Assembly (NCBI GenBank): GCA_963770505.1
Contig: CAVYPR010000006.1
Coordinates: forward strand, 496,001-560,000
Reading direction: 5' to 3'
Origin: CAVYPR01 sp963770505
GTDB lineage: Bacteria > Actinomycetota > Acidimicrobiia > Acidimicrobiales > RAAP-2
DNA: 64,000 bases
The notes beneath the pieces are model-generated. The model saw nothing but the letters and a program-made list of their open reading frames with translations, was not told where the DNA came from and did no database searches. The position numbers and the translations under genes are program-made. Shown here in pieces: positions 1-9,758 of the stretch. Every line of letters starts with the position of its first letter. Within the stretch, counting starts at the first letter, position 1.

Positions 1-916
1 CGTGCTGTCGACGCTGTTGGTCTCCCAGGCCCAGGGGACGTGCGTGGTGATGGACGCCAAGGACGCGCCGGGCATCGCCGGGTGGATCCGCACCGAGGGG
101 GTGAACACCTGGAACGGAGTCCCCACCATGCTCTACGACCTCGTCCACGACGACTCGGTCACGGGCGAGGACCTGGCCTCGCTCCAAGAGGTGTGGAGCG
201 GAGGTGCCCCCTGCCCCGAGGGGCTCCGCCGGTCGTTCGAGGAGAAGTTCGGCCGCCGGCCCCTCACCACCTACGGCCTGACCGAGGCACCGACCGTCGT
301 GACCATCGAGGACCCCCGGGCCCCCGGCCCGCCGGGGTCGAGCGGCCGGCCGCTCCCCCACCTGAAGGTCACCGTGGTCGACGACGACGGGCACGAGGCC
401 CCGGCCGGCGCGGGGGGCGAGATCTGCATCGGTCCCCCCGACGACCCGGGCTGGGCGGCGCGGTTTCGCACCATGGTCGGCTATTGGCACGCGCCCGACG
501 ACGTCCCGTCGGCGGCCCGCCACGGGCTGCTGCACACCGGCGACGTCGGCCAGCTCGACGGCGACGGCAACCTCTTCGTGGTGGACCGAATGCAGCTGGT
601 GATCGTCCGCGGCGGGGCCAAGGTCTACCCGGCCGAGGTGGAGGCGGTGCTCATGGGCGCCGAGGGAGTCCGGGGCTGCGCCGTGCTGGGGGTCGCCGAC
701 GAACGGCTGGGCGAGAGGGTGGTCGCCGTCCTCGAGGTCGACGACGGTTTCTGTGCCCCTGGCCCCGTGGACGACCCCCAGGTCGCGCTCCGGCGCTACT
801 GCAGCGAGCGGCTCGCCCGCTACAAGGTGCCCGACCGCTTCGTGTTCCACCGCAGCCTCCCCCGCAACGCCATGGGCAAGGTCCGCCGCGACCTCCTGGC
901 CGAGCTCGTCCGGTGA
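1..916 (+). CDS. AMP-forming acyl-CoA synthetase, 3' part
   Basis: C-terminal 304 residues of an ANL-superfamily acyl-CoA ligase; the 5' end lies before the window. Visible motifs are the adenine-binding YGLTEAP, the hinge region HTGDVGQLDGDGNLFVVDR followed by GGAKVYPAEVEAVL, and the terminal PRNAMGKVRRDLL with the lysine used in the adenylation half-reaction. The family activates a carboxylate with ATP and CoA. It is the first gene of a catabolic island and is followed by an SDR gene on the same strand, probably co-transcribed. Substrate unknown. Confidence 0.9.
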   Translation, partial: VLSTLLVSQAQGTCVVMDAKDAPGIAGWIRTEGVNTWNGVPTMLYDLVHDDSVTGEDLASLQEVWSGGAPCPEGLRRSFEEKFGRRPLTTYGLTEAPTVVTIEDPRAPGPPGSSGRPLPHLKVTVVDDDGHEAPAGAGGEICIGPPDDPGWAARFRTMVGYWHAPDDVPSAARHGLLHTGDVGQLDGDGNLFVVDRMQLVIVRGGAKVYPAEVEAVLMGAEGVRGCAVLGVADERLGERVVAVLEVDDGFCAPGPVDDPQVALRRYCSERLARYKVPDRFVFHRSLPRNAMGKVRRDLLAELVR

Positions 917-1045
917 GCCGGGCGGGCGCGGACGGCCCGGGGGTGGCACTCCCGCCGGTCCACGGGGAACCTCGGGGCCGGTGAGAGGCTGTCGGGGGGC
1001 ACCGGACCCGGGCCGAGGCCGGCCGGTGCGGGAGGAGAGCGAGCG

Positions 1046-1825
1046 ATGACCGAGGGCGCCGAGTACTCGTTGGCCGATCCGGCTCGCCGCTTCGACCTGG
1101 CGGGCAAGGTCGTGCTCGTGACCGGGGGGAGTCGGGGGCTGGGCAAGGCCATGGTCTACGGCATGGCCGCGGCAGGGGCCGATGTGGTGGTCTCCAGCCG
1201 TAAGCTCGAGGCCTGCCGGGCGGTGGCCGAGGACGTGGCGGCGGCCACCGGCCGCCGGGCGCTGCCGGTCGCCTGCCACGTCGGCCACTGGGACGAGATC
1301 GACGGACTGGTCGACGCCGCGTACGACGCCTTCGGCCGGGTGGACGTGCTGGTGAACAACGCCGGGATGTCCCCCCTCTACGAACGGCTGGTCGACGTCA
1401 CCGAGGACCTGTGGGACAAGGTCGTCGGCGTCAACATGAAGGGACCGTTCCGGCTGACCGCGCTGGTCGGCGAGCGCATGGTGGCGGCCGGGCGCGGCTC
1501 GGTGATCATGGTGAGCAGCACCGGGTCCATCCGGGCCGACGGGGCCATCCTCCCCTACGCCGCGGCCAAGGCCGGGCTCAACACCCTCACCGAGGGGTTC
1601 GCCCAGGCCCTCGGGCCCCAGGTGCGGGTGAACGCCATCATGGCCGGGCCCTTCTACACCGACGTCTCGAAGAGCTGGGCGCCTCCCCGGGGCACGCCGA
1701 CCCGCTCGGCCCTGCAGCGCATGGGCGAGCCCGACGAGGTGGTGGGCGCCGCCCTCTACCTGGCCAGCGACGCCTCGAGCTACACGTCGTCGGCCACCAT
1801 CAGGGTGGACGGGGGACTGCCCTGA
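1046..1825 (+). CDS. SDR-family NAD(P)-dependent oxidoreductase
   Basis: Classical short-chain dehydrogenase of 259 aa, the usual family length. It shows the cofactor motif TGGSRGLG near residue 27, the NNAG motif near 105, a catalytic Ser in MVSSTGS and the YAAAK catalytic Tyr/Lys pair, ending in the usual VDGGLP. The ATG follows a clear GGAGGAGAG ribosome-binding site. It sits 129 bp after the acyl-CoA ligase and may oxidise a hydroxyacyl or cyclic alcohol intermediate of the same pathway. Substrate not determinable. Confidence 0.92.
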   Translation: MTEGAEYSLADPARRFDLAGKVVLVTGGSRGLGKAMVYGMAAAGADVVVSSRKLEACRAVAEDVAAATGRRALPVACHVGHWDEIDGLVDAAYDAFGRVDVLVNNAGMSPLYERLVDVTEDLWDKVVGVNMKGPFRLTALVGERMVAAGRGSVIMVSSTGSIRADGAILPYAAAKAGLNTLTEGFAQALGPQVRVNAIMAGPFYTDVSKSWAPPRGTPTRSALQRMGEPDEVVGAALYLASDASSYTSSATIRVDGGLP

Positions 1826-1833
1826 GGGATCCC

Positions 1834-1876
1834 CGCGGCGGCGCCGGCGAGGTTTCGCACCCCGGCCGTCGCCGCG
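1834..1876. terminator. Possible bidirectional terminator
   Basis: A 7-bp inverted repeat (CGCGGCG/CGCCGCG) with a long, GC-rich loop lies in the gap between two convergent genes. There is no T-tract. The right arm reaches almost to the stop codon of the minus-strand ligase. Weak call. Confidence 0.3.
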
Positions 1877-1877
1877 C

Positions 1878-3485
1878 TCACCCGGCGAAGCGCTGTCGGA
1901 GCTCGGGCTTGACCACCTTGCCCGCGGCGTTGCGGGGCAGGGCGTCGACCACCATGAGCGCGGTGGGCTTCTTGTAGGAGGCCAGCCGCTCTCGGCAGTG
2001 CTCCACCAGGTCCCCGAGGGTCGGCGGCCGCCCGGGATCGGCGGCCACAACCACGGCCACCGGGGTCTCGCCCCACCTCTCGTCGGGCGCCCCGATCACG
2101 GCCACCTCGGCCACGCCGGGGTGGGTGAGCAGCGCGGCCTCCACCTCGGCCGAGTAGATGTTCTCCCCGCCCGAGATGATCATGTCCTTCTTGCGGTCGA
2201 CCACGTAGATGTACCCCTCGTCGTCGGCGCGGCAGAGGTCGCCCGAGTGGAACCACCCCCCGGCGAACGCCTCCCGGGTGGCCTCGGGGAGGCCCCAGTA
2301 GGCCTGCATGACCGTCGGGCCGCGGTAGACGATCTCCCCCACCTCGCCGGGGGCCACGTCGCGCAGCTGCTCGTCGACGATGCGGGCCTCGACGGCCATG
2401 ACCGGCCGGCCCACCGAGCCGATCTTGGCCCCGAAGTCCTCAGGGGGGAGCACGCAGGTGACCGAGCTCATCTCGGTCTGGCCGAAGAAGTTGTAGATGG
2501 GGACGCCCGGGAAGACCCGGCTCATGGCCTCGAGGAGCGGGACGACGGCGGCCGACGTCCCCCAGACGATCCGCCGAAGCGTGAACGGCGGGCGGCTGTC
2601 GCCGAGGAAGTCGACGACCTCGTTCCACTGCATCTGGACGAAGCAGCAGGAGGTGACCTGGTGCTCGAGCAGGTCGTCCACCGCCTTGGCCGCGTCGAAC
2701 CGCCCCAGCGGGACGATCACCGAGGTGGCGCCGAGCATGAGGTAGCAGAGGATCCCGTTCAGCCCCCCGATGTGGAAGAGCGGCAGCACCCCGTACCAGA
2801 CCTCGTCGTCGCCGAACAGGTGTTGGGCGGCGAGCGAGTTCACCGAGTTCATGAAGAGGTTGAAGTGGCTGAGCAGGGCCCCCTTCGGTCGCCCGGTGGT
2901 CCCCGAGGTGTACATGATGCAGGCGAAGTCGTGCTCGGTGACCAGCACGCCCGGCGCGGTGTCATCGGCTGCGGCCACGGCCTCGGCGTAGGACTCGGCC
3001 CCGGGGCCGGCCCGGGTGGGGTCGTCCCCGTTCACGAGCACCGAGTCGATCCCGGGCACCAGCTGGCGCACGGCGGCCGCCGTGGGGGCGAAGGCGTCGT
3101 CGACCACCAGGACCGACGAACCGCTGTCCTCCATCACGAAGGCAGCCTCGGGCGGGGCCAGCCGGAAGCTGATGGGCACGGCCACCGCGCCGAGGCGGAA
3201 CGCCCCGAGCAGGACCTCGACATGCTCGAGGTCGTTGCCCATGAGCACGCCCACCCGGTCCCCCTTGGCCACCCCCCGCCGGCGAAACGCGTTGGCGACG
3301 GCGTTGGCGCGCCGGTCCATCTCGGCGTAGGTGACCGAGCGCTCCCCGCAGACGAAGGCCACCTTGTCCGGCCGGCTGCGGCCCCAGCGGGCCAGGATCT
3401 CCCCGTGGGCCATGGTGCGGGCCGAGGAGATGCCGGCTGTCTCCCACGACCCTGATTCGTCGTGGCCCACCAGTGGCTCTGCCAT
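1878..3485 (-). CDS. AMP-forming fatty-acid/acyl-CoA ligase
   Basis: Full-length ANL ligase of 535 aa. The phosphate-binding motif YTSGTTGRPKG is near residue 192, the adenine motif NFFGQTEMSS follows, then DRKKDMIISGGENIYSAEVE near 425, and the C-terminal PRNAAGK lysine near 517. The open frame extends further upstream, but ATG at 3485 is preceded by GGAGGAGGTGGTC, an excellent ribosome-binding site, so that start was chosen. The family makes acyl-CoA via acyl-AMP. Convergent with the SDR and divergent from the FAH-family gene. Substrate unknown. Confidence 0.92.
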   Translation of the reverse strand: MAEPLVGHDESGSWETAGISSARTMAHGEILARWGRSRPDKVAFVCGERSVTYAEMDRRANAVANAFRRRGVAKGDRVGVLMGNDLEHVEVLLGAFRLGAVAVPISFRLAPPEAAFVMEDSGSSVLVVDDAFAPTAAAVRQLVPGIDSVLVNGDDPTRAGPGAESYAEAVAAADDTAPGVLVTEHDFACIMYTSGTTGRPKGALLSHFNLFMNSVNSLAAQHLFGDDEVWYGVLPLFHIGGLNGILCYLMLGATSVIVPLGRFDAAKAVDDLLEHQVTSCCFVQMQWNEVVDFLGDSRPPFTLRRIVWGTSAAVVPLLEAMSRVFPGVPIYNFFGQTEMSSVTCVLPPEDFGAKIGSVGRPVMAVEARIVDEQLRDVAPGEVGEIVYRGPTVMQAYWGLPEATREAFAGGWFHSGDLCRADDEGYIYVVDRKKDMIISGGENIYSAEVEAALLTHPGVAEVAVIGAPDERWGETPVAVVVAADPGRPPTLGDLVEHCRERLASYKKPTALMVVDALPRNAAGKVVKPELRQRFAG

Positions 3486-3625
3486 GACCACCTCCTCCCC
3501 CACGGGCCGTGTCCCACCGGCGACTGGACAGGCGCGGACGGGCGTCCGAAGATGCCACTGTAGGAGAGAACGTCGGCACCGAGGGGGGCTCCGATGACCA
3601 CGGCGCGGCTTGGGGGAACGGCCTC

Positions 3626-4384
<759 letters not shown>

Positions 4385-4392
4385 GGGACGAC

Positions 4393-5100
4393 TCAGAACA
4401 GCGGCGACCAGCGCGAGGTCCGCAGCAGCCGGCTCTCCCACTGGTCCCGCAGGGCCAGCGCCCCGTGCATGTAGGAACCCGGCCAGCGGTCCGGGTCGTA
4501 GCGCTCGGTGCTGGTGAGCAGTCCCTTCAGGGCCCCGAGGTTGCCGATCTTCTGCAGCAGGATCCCCTCGGGGTGGCGGTGCGACCCCAAGGTGGTCCGG
4601 AAGCACGCCTCGATCCGCAGCAGTCGGCGTTCGGGGGGCTGGGCCTCGAGGTGCCGGTGGTAGTCGGTGTCCCAGTAGGCGAGATACTCGTCGATGGGGG
4701 CGGAGGGCCAGCCGGTGTCCTCCATGTAGAGGCTGCACTCGTGCTCGCCGCCGTCGACGGGCACCGAGGAGAGGTCGAGGTCGCGCCGCGGCGACCAGTC
4801 GACCGGCTCGACGACCTTGCCCACCAGCTCGTGGCGCCACTCGTCGAGGCGACGCCAGAGGCCGGCCAGCTCGCCGTCGACGGTTGCCGCCGCCAACCGG
4901 TCGAGGGCGCCGCCGTCGGCTAGCCCGGTGAGGGTCACCACGTTGTAGGAGGGACCCGAGCCCGCCGCGTGGTCGAAGTACCACAGGAGCCGCACCCCCT
5001 CGAGCTCGGCCAGGCGTCCGGCCAGCTCGTCGCGGCAGAGGTGGTCGAACTCCACCGCGTGCTCGCCTGTGACGGTGTGCACCTCGTGGAGGACCAGCAT
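4393..5100 (-). CDS. EthD/NIPSNAP-like hypothetical protein, paralogue B
   Basis: Protein of 235 aa with two probable ferredoxin-like (dimeric alpha/beta barrel) halves, the first with VRLLWYFDHA and the second with LYMEDTGWP. It ends SRLLRTSRWSPLF, almost the same as the neighbouring gene, which is a clear paralogue. Its ATG overlaps the stop of that gene as TGATG, so the two are translationally coupled. Related folds act in degradation of hydrophobic compounds or as small-molecule binding proteins. No catalytic residues are recognised; the family assignment is by pattern only. Confidence 0.6.
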   Translation of the reverse strand: MLVLHEVHTVTGEHAVEFDHLCRDELAGRLAELEGVRLLWYFDHAAGSGPSYNVVTLTGLADGGALDRLAAATVDGELAGLWRRLDEWRHELVGKVVEPVDWSPRRDLDLSSVPVDGGEHECSLYMEDTGWPSAPIDEYLAYWDTDYHRHLEAQPPERRLLRIEACFRTTLGSHRHPEGILLQKIGNLGALKGLLTSTERYDPDRWPGSYMHGALALRDQWESRLLRTSRWSPLF

Positions 5101-5792
5101 CACTGCACCGGGGACCACGGGGCGGTCCGCAGCAGCCTGCTCCGCCACCGCTCTCGGTAGGTGAGGGCCTCGTGCATCCAGCTGCCCGGCACTTCCATCC
5201 CCTCGGGCAGCTCGTGGGAGAGCAGGTGGGTGAGACGGTCGACGTCGCGGACCCGCTGCATGAGCACCACCTGGCGGTGCGTCCCCCCGCCGGGGGCCGT
5301 GCGGTAGGCGCCTTCCACGCTGAGCTGGGCACCGGGACGGTCGAGGAGGGGCAGGTACAGCGAGGCCAGGGCCTCCTCGTAGCGGTCCGCCATGCCCCGG
5401 CGGGGCCACATGGTGTCCTGCATGTAGAGCACCGGCGCCGACTCGGCCGGCTCGGTCGGGATCCCGTCCAGTTCGAGCGGGGGCGAGCAGCCAAGGGGGG
5501 CGAGGATCCGGCCGTCCACCCGGTGGCGGCAGCGGTCGGCCTCCCGCCGCCAGCCGGCCAGGCGGCCCCCGCGGACCTCGGCCGACAGCCGCTCCCAGGC
5601 CGCCCCGTCGGCCACGGCGGTCACGGTCACGACACGGTAAGAGAGGCCGGCGCCGTGGGCGAGGTTGCAGTACCAGACCAGCCGGCCCAGGCCGGCGCGG
5701 GCCAGCTCGGGCATCCAGCCGTCGCGGTAGAGGGCTTCGAGGTCGTCGATCCTGGCCCCGACCGCGGCGTGCGTCTCCTCGATGAACAGCAC
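5100..5792 (-). CDS. EthD/NIPSNAP-like hypothetical protein, paralogue A
   Basis: About 230 aa, paralogous to the downstream coupled gene. Shared landmarks are RLVWYCNLAHGAG, LYMQDTMWP and the terminal SRLLRTAPWSPVQ. The frame is open back to 5822; GTG at 5792 aligns with the start of the paralogue and lies about 10 nt after GGGAGGG, so it is preferred. The two coupled copies could form a heterodimer (inference). A third, more distant relative lies near 13.4 kb. Function not recognised. Confidence 0.6.
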   Translation of the reverse strand: MLFIEETHAAVGARIDDLEALYRDGWMPELARAGLGRLVWYCNLAHGAGLSYRVVTVTAVADGAAWERLSAEVRGGRLAGWRREADRCRHRVDGRILAPLGCSPPLELDGIPTEPAESAPVLYMQDTMWPRRGMADRYEEALASLYLPLLDRPGAQLSVEGAYRTAPGGGTHRQVVLMQRVRDVDRLTHLLSHELPEGMEVPGSWMHEALTYRERWRSRLLRTAPWSPVQ

Positions 5793-5873
5793 AGAACCTC
5801 GACCCTCCCGCTCGACGGCCACCCTAGGCCGGTCGCCGCCCGACGGCTCGGGGGGCGCTGTCGGCGGCGTGGC

Positions 5874-7394
5874 TCAGGCGGTCCCGGGGCTGGCGGCGGC
5901 GTCGGGGTCGGGTCCGTCGCGCTCGGCCACCAGCGCGGCGCGGTTCAGCTTCATGGCGTCGTTGCGCAGCCCGGCGCTCACGAATTCCACGGTCTTGGGG
6001 ACCTTGTAGGGGGCGAGGCGCTGCTTGGCGAAGCCGATCACCTCGTCGGCCTCGAGGGGCGCTGTGTCGGCGGACTGCACGATGGCGTGCACCCTGCGGC
6101 CCCACTCGGGGTCCCGCAGGCCGATCACCACCACGTCGGCGATGCCCGGGTGCTCGCTCAGGGCCGACTCCACCTCGGCCGGGTAGACGTTGGCCGCCCC
6201 GGTCACGATCATGTCCACCCGCCGGTCGGCCAGGAAGAGGAAGCCATCCTCGTCGAGCCATCCGAGGTCGCCCACCGTCACGAAGCCGTCGTCGGTGCTC
6301 TGCATCTGCGGCACGTTGTCCCCGACGTAGAAGGCGGCGGGCCCGGTCGGGGTTCGCATGAAGATCGCCCCGACCTCTCCGGGTGGCAGCTCCTTGCCCT
6401 CGGTGTCGAGGATCCTGATTTCGGTCTCGTTGAACCCGCGGCCCAGGGTGCCGGGGTGCCCGAGCCACTCGTCTCCCCGGCAGATGACCAGGCCGTGCAT
6501 CTCCGAGGCTCCGTAGCTCAAGAAGAAGTGCTCGGGTCCCACCAGCTCGCACCAGCGTCGCCCCAGCCAGACCGGCAGCGGGGAGGCCCCTTGCTGCACC
6601 CAGTCGAGCGAGGAGAGGTCGCGGTCGTCGATGCCGGGCACCTGGCAGATGCGCTGGAGCATCGGGGTGGCCCCGATGAACCCGGTCACCCGGTGGCGCT
6701 CGATGAGGTCCAGGATCCTGCCCGCATTGAACCGCTCGAGCAGCACGATCCGGTTCCCGGCCATCAGGTTCCGGGCGGCCGTGAACCCGTTGGTGTGGTA
6801 CAGCGGTGCCGGGACGAGGACCAGCTGGGGCATGGGGAGCTCGCCGTAGGACTCGACCACCGAGGAGACCCCGGCGATCGGCAGGAAGAGCCCGGGGTTC
6901 TTGATGAGGATGACCTTGGGGGTCCCAGTCGACCCCGAGCTACAGACCCCCCAGCCGTGCGGCGGGACGACCTCGGGGAGCGGCTCGGTCGACGCCGAAC
7001 GGCTCTCCTCGAAGATGTCGGCGCGCTCGGCGTCGATGAGCAAGCGCGGGGAGAGGGTGGCCAGCACCCGGGCCCGCTCCCACTCGGGCAGGTCCCAGCG
7101 CATGGGCACGACCACGCCCCCCACCTTCCAGGTGGCGAAGCAGGCCATGAGGTGCTCGGGCGAGTTGCGCAGGCACACGGCGACGACGTCGCCACGGGCC
7201 AGGCCGCGCTCGGCGAGCACGTGGGCCAGCTGGGTGGAGCGCTGGTCCAGCTCGTCCCAGGTGACCTCGCGCTCGGTGCCGTCCTCGGCGGCGAAGATGA
7301 TCGCCACCTCGCCGGCGTGGGCCTCGGCCGTCCGGTGGATCTGGGTGCCGTAGGGCACGCCCTCGGCCACGTCGAAGGGGTTGAGCAGGCTCAC
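5874..7394 (-). CDS. AMP-forming acyl-CoA synthetase
   Basis: Class I ANL ligase of 506 aa. Motifs are SSGSTGTPK near residue 155, SYGASEMHG, VGDLGWLDEDG and DRRVDMIVTGAANVYPAEVE near 392, and a terminal lysine in NDAMKLNRAAL. The start is GTG, with GAGGTGG a short distance upstream. It differs clearly from the ligase at 1.9-3.5 kb, so the two probably activate different intermediates. The next gene on this strand is the paralogue A/B pair, 81 bp downstream. Confidence 0.9.
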   Translation of the reverse strand: MSLLNPFDVAEGVPYGTQIHRTAEAHAGEVAIIFAAEDGTEREVTWDELDQRSTQLAHVLAERGLARGDVVAVCLRNSPEHLMACFATWKVGGVVVPMRWDLPEWERARVLATLSPRLLIDAERADIFEESRSASTEPLPEVVPPHGWGVCSSGSTGTPKVILIKNPGLFLPIAGVSSVVESYGELPMPQLVLVPAPLYHTNGFTAARNLMAGNRIVLLERFNAGRILDLIERHRVTGFIGATPMLQRICQVPGIDDRDLSSLDWVQQGASPLPVWLGRRWCELVGPEHFFLSYGASEMHGLVICRGDEWLGHPGTLGRGFNETEIRILDTEGKELPPGEVGAIFMRTPTGPAAFYVGDNVPQMQSTDDGFVTVGDLGWLDEDGFLFLADRRVDMIVTGAANVYPAEVESALSEHPGIADVVVIGLRDPEWGRRVHAIVQSADTAPLEADEVIGFAKQRLAPYKVPKTVEFVSAGLRNDAMKLNRAALVAERDGPDPDAAASPGTA

Positions 7395-7678
7395 CGGCCC
7401 ACCTCGCCCGTCCCGTGCGCCCTCCCGCCGGTCAGACGTTCGCCGCCGCTCCCAGGCGCCGCAGCCACCTGGAAGGCAGGCACCGAGAGGCTCACGTCGC
7501 GTTGCGCCACGGTGTCACCGCTCCCGGCGTTCGCGTTCTCGATCTCAAGCACTGCCTCTCCTCCTCCTGGCGGCCGCGTTCTCCACAGCTGCTCCCGGCG
7601 TCGTTCAGCCCAAGGTCATAGTCGCTCGGCGGCATCCCCGCCGCATGGGGCGCCCGACAGCCGATCTCGGGTAAGGGG
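7395..7678. other. Intergenic stretch, no gene seen
   Basis: This 284-bp gap separates the acyl-CoA ligase (start) from the Rieske oxygenase (stop), both on the minus strand. I see no coding potential, no clear hairpin with a T-tract and no recognisable operator. It must carry the ligase promoter if that gene is transcribed separately. Confidence 0.5.
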
Positions 7679-9049
7679 TCAGCCGAACAGGTACCGGTCG
7701 ATGGCCCGGTGGTAGTTCCAGATGGTCATCTCCTGGGCCGTGTTCAGGCGATGACCGTCGTAGTGCCGCGAGTGCAGGCCGGTCGTGACCTCGGACATGT
7801 TGGAGAAGTCCTGGCTCAGGATCTCGCCCATCTCACCCTCCCTCCAGTCGGCGAAGAACCGGCGGGGTGCCGTGGGCAGCCCGGCCGACGGAGGGAGCTC
7901 GAGCCCCTGGACGTCGAAGATGCAGCTGTCGGGGTCGAGGCCGTTGGGCCGGGCACGGTAGGCGAGGCAGCAGCCCATGTCGATCAAAAAGACCGTGTTG
8001 GGGAAGACGTGCCAGTCGTACATGGCCCCCTTGAGCTGGGCCGAGGTGACCACCGGGTAGTCGATCCCCACGGCGCGGGCGTGTTCGGCCCGCAGCCGCT
8101 GGTAGATGGCGTTGCCCTCGGGTCCGTCGGCCCCCTCGGTCGTGAGCAGCTCGGTGGCCGCCTCCAGGTCGGTCTTCAGGTACAGGGCGCCGAGCTCGCG
8201 CAGGGAGTACTCCACGTTGGTGAAGATGGCGTTGGGGTCGACGCCGTAGGAGGCCCGGACCCGGGTGGAGTCCCCCTCGGGCCCGTAGCGGAAGAGGTCG
8301 GCGTGGCGCGAGTGCAGCCGGAACAGCTCGTTGAAGGTCCCGCCATAGGTGGTGGACTCGGCGACGGTGGGCGGCCCCTTGTGCTTGTCAGGGCGAGTCA
8401 GCTGGGGGTGGGTGCCCGGCACGTGCCAGCTCTCGATGAAGGCGTCAAGGGACGTCTTCCAGTTCGCCGGCAGGATCACCGACTTGTACCAGGCGATCTT
8501 CATGTCCTCGAGCTTGAACCCCTCGAGCCGGTCGGGGATCGGGTCGAGGTAGCGCTCGAGCGGCTCGGCGTCGGGGTCCATGTTGACAAAGACCCACCCG
8601 CCCCAGGTGGCCACCCGGCACTCGGGGAGGCAGAGCTCGTCGGCGGGACGGGGGTCGAAGTTCCCCTCGTCCGCCTGGTACTTGAGCGATCCGTCGAGGT
8701 TCCACCGCCAGGCGTGGAACGGGCAGCGGAACTCGCCGATCCGCCCCTGGCCCTGCACGAGCCGGGTCCCGCGGTGCCGGCAGGCGTTGAAGTAGGCCTT
8801 CAGCCCCTTGTCGGTGCGGACCACGACGATCGACTGGCCGCCGATCTCGAAGTCGACGTAGTCGCCGACGCGCTCGACCTCGTCCCAGCGACAGGCGTTG
8901 AGCCAGGTGCGGGGGAAGAGCCGCTCCAGCTCCAACCCGAGGAACTCGGGGTCGGTGTAGCGGCCCTTGGGCACGAACGCCGAGCCGAGTCGCCATCGGT
9001 CGGGGACGTCCTCGGCCAAGTCGAGGTCGGGAAGGTCCGTCGTGGTCAT
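7679..9049 (-). CDS. Rieske non-heme iron oxygenase, alpha subunit
   Basis: Protein of 456 aa. A Rieske [2Fe-2S] motif CRHRG...CPFHAW (C-x-H-16-C-x2-H) is at about residues 84-106. The mononuclear-iron site follows at about 203-213 in FIESWHVPGTH, with a later acidic ligand expected. The frame is open further upstream, but ATG at 9049 has AAGGAGG six bases before it. The family hydroxylates aromatic or steroid rings using electrons from a ferredoxin; no beta subunit or reductase is adjacent. The ferredoxin at 12.1 kb may be its donor (inference). Confidence 0.9.
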   Translation of the reverse strand: MTTTDLPDLDLAEDVPDRWRLGSAFVPKGRYTDPEFLGLELERLFPRTWLNACRWDEVERVGDYVDFEIGGQSIVVVRTDKGLKAYFNACRHRGTRLVQGQGRIGEFRCPFHAWRWNLDGSLKYQADEGNFDPRPADELCLPECRVATWGGWVFVNMDPDAEPLERYLDPIPDRLEGFKLEDMKIAWYKSVILPANWKTSLDAFIESWHVPGTHPQLTRPDKHKGPPTVAESTTYGGTFNELFRLHSRHADLFRYGPEGDSTRVRASYGVDPNAIFTNVEYSLRELGALYLKTDLEAATELLTTEGADGPEGNAIYQRLRAEHARAVGIDYPVVTSAQLKGAMYDWHVFPNTVFLIDMGCCLAYRARPNGLDPDSCIFDVQGLELPPSAGLPTAPRRFFADWREGEMGEILSQDFSNMSEVTTGLHSRHYDGHRLNTAQEMTIWNYHRAIDRYLFG

Positions 9050-9134
9050 CACCGTCCTCCTTGCGCCCGCCAGGGCACCGGAATTCTCCAACCAACCCGC
9101 CGCGCCGTCAACAGCGCCTTGCGGCGCGGCCGCC

Positions 9135-9758
9135 TCACCTCGGCCGCTCCCCGGACAGCCAGCTTCGGACGGCCTCGGCCAGGTCGGGATCGGCGGCCTC
9201 CTCGCCCCCGGCGCCGCCCCAGCACCAGCTGGTAGCGGGCCGGCCCCGTTCGGCGAGCAGCCCGAGCGACTCCTCCAGCGCCGGACGGCCCTCCGGGGCC
9301 GAGGACGCCAGGAAGGTCGGGGGCGGCTCGGGGGACTCCCACACGGCTTCGGGCAGGAGCCCGAGGTGGGCCGGGTGCGGGTCCACGGCCACGACCCCCC
9401 GGACCCGCCCAGACCGGAGCGACCCGACCCCGAGGGCGACCACCGCGCCCTGGCCGAAACCGGCCAGGAGCGGCCGCTCCATCGCCGTTGTGTCGAGCAG
9501 GTCGCAGACCTGGACCACCGCCTTGGCCAGGGAGATGGGGTCGGTCCCGGCGTAGCCGGGCAGCAGCCGGTACCAGCAGATGCCCCCGATGGCCATCCCG
9601 CTCGGGTAGTAGGCGTAGTCGCCGAAGGGGGTCACCGTGCGCCCGACGACGCCGGTGGCTCGCACCACTTCGGCGTCGCGTTCGGGCGGGGTCGCCTCGC
9701 GGTGGAGGACAACGGCCGGGACGCCCTCACCGGGGAGGTCGAGGTAGGCGAGCTTCAC
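9135..9758 (-). CDS. Alpha/beta-hydrolase fold protein lacking its nucleophile
   Basis: Protein of 207 aa resembling the phospholipase/carboxylesterase group. The nucleophile elbow reads GFGQG at residues 100-104, where active relatives have GFSQG, so the catalytic Ser is Gly. The C-terminal region where the catalytic His is expected reads WCWGGAGGEE with no His. It starts with GTG overlapping the stop of the upstream flavoprotein gene (GTGA), so it is translationally coupled to it. It may be a binding or scaffold partner rather than an enzyme (inference). Confidence 0.75.
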   Translation of the reverse strand: MKLAYLDLPGEGVPAVVLHREATPPERDAEVVRATGVVGRTVTPFGDYAYYPSGMAIGGICWYRLLPGYAGTDPISLAKAVVQVCDLLDTTAMERPLLAGFGQGAVVALGVGSLRSGRVRGVVAVDPHPAHLGLLPEAVWESPEPPPTFLASSAPEGRPALEESLGLLAERGRPATSWCWGGAGGEEAADPDLAEAVRSWLSGERPR

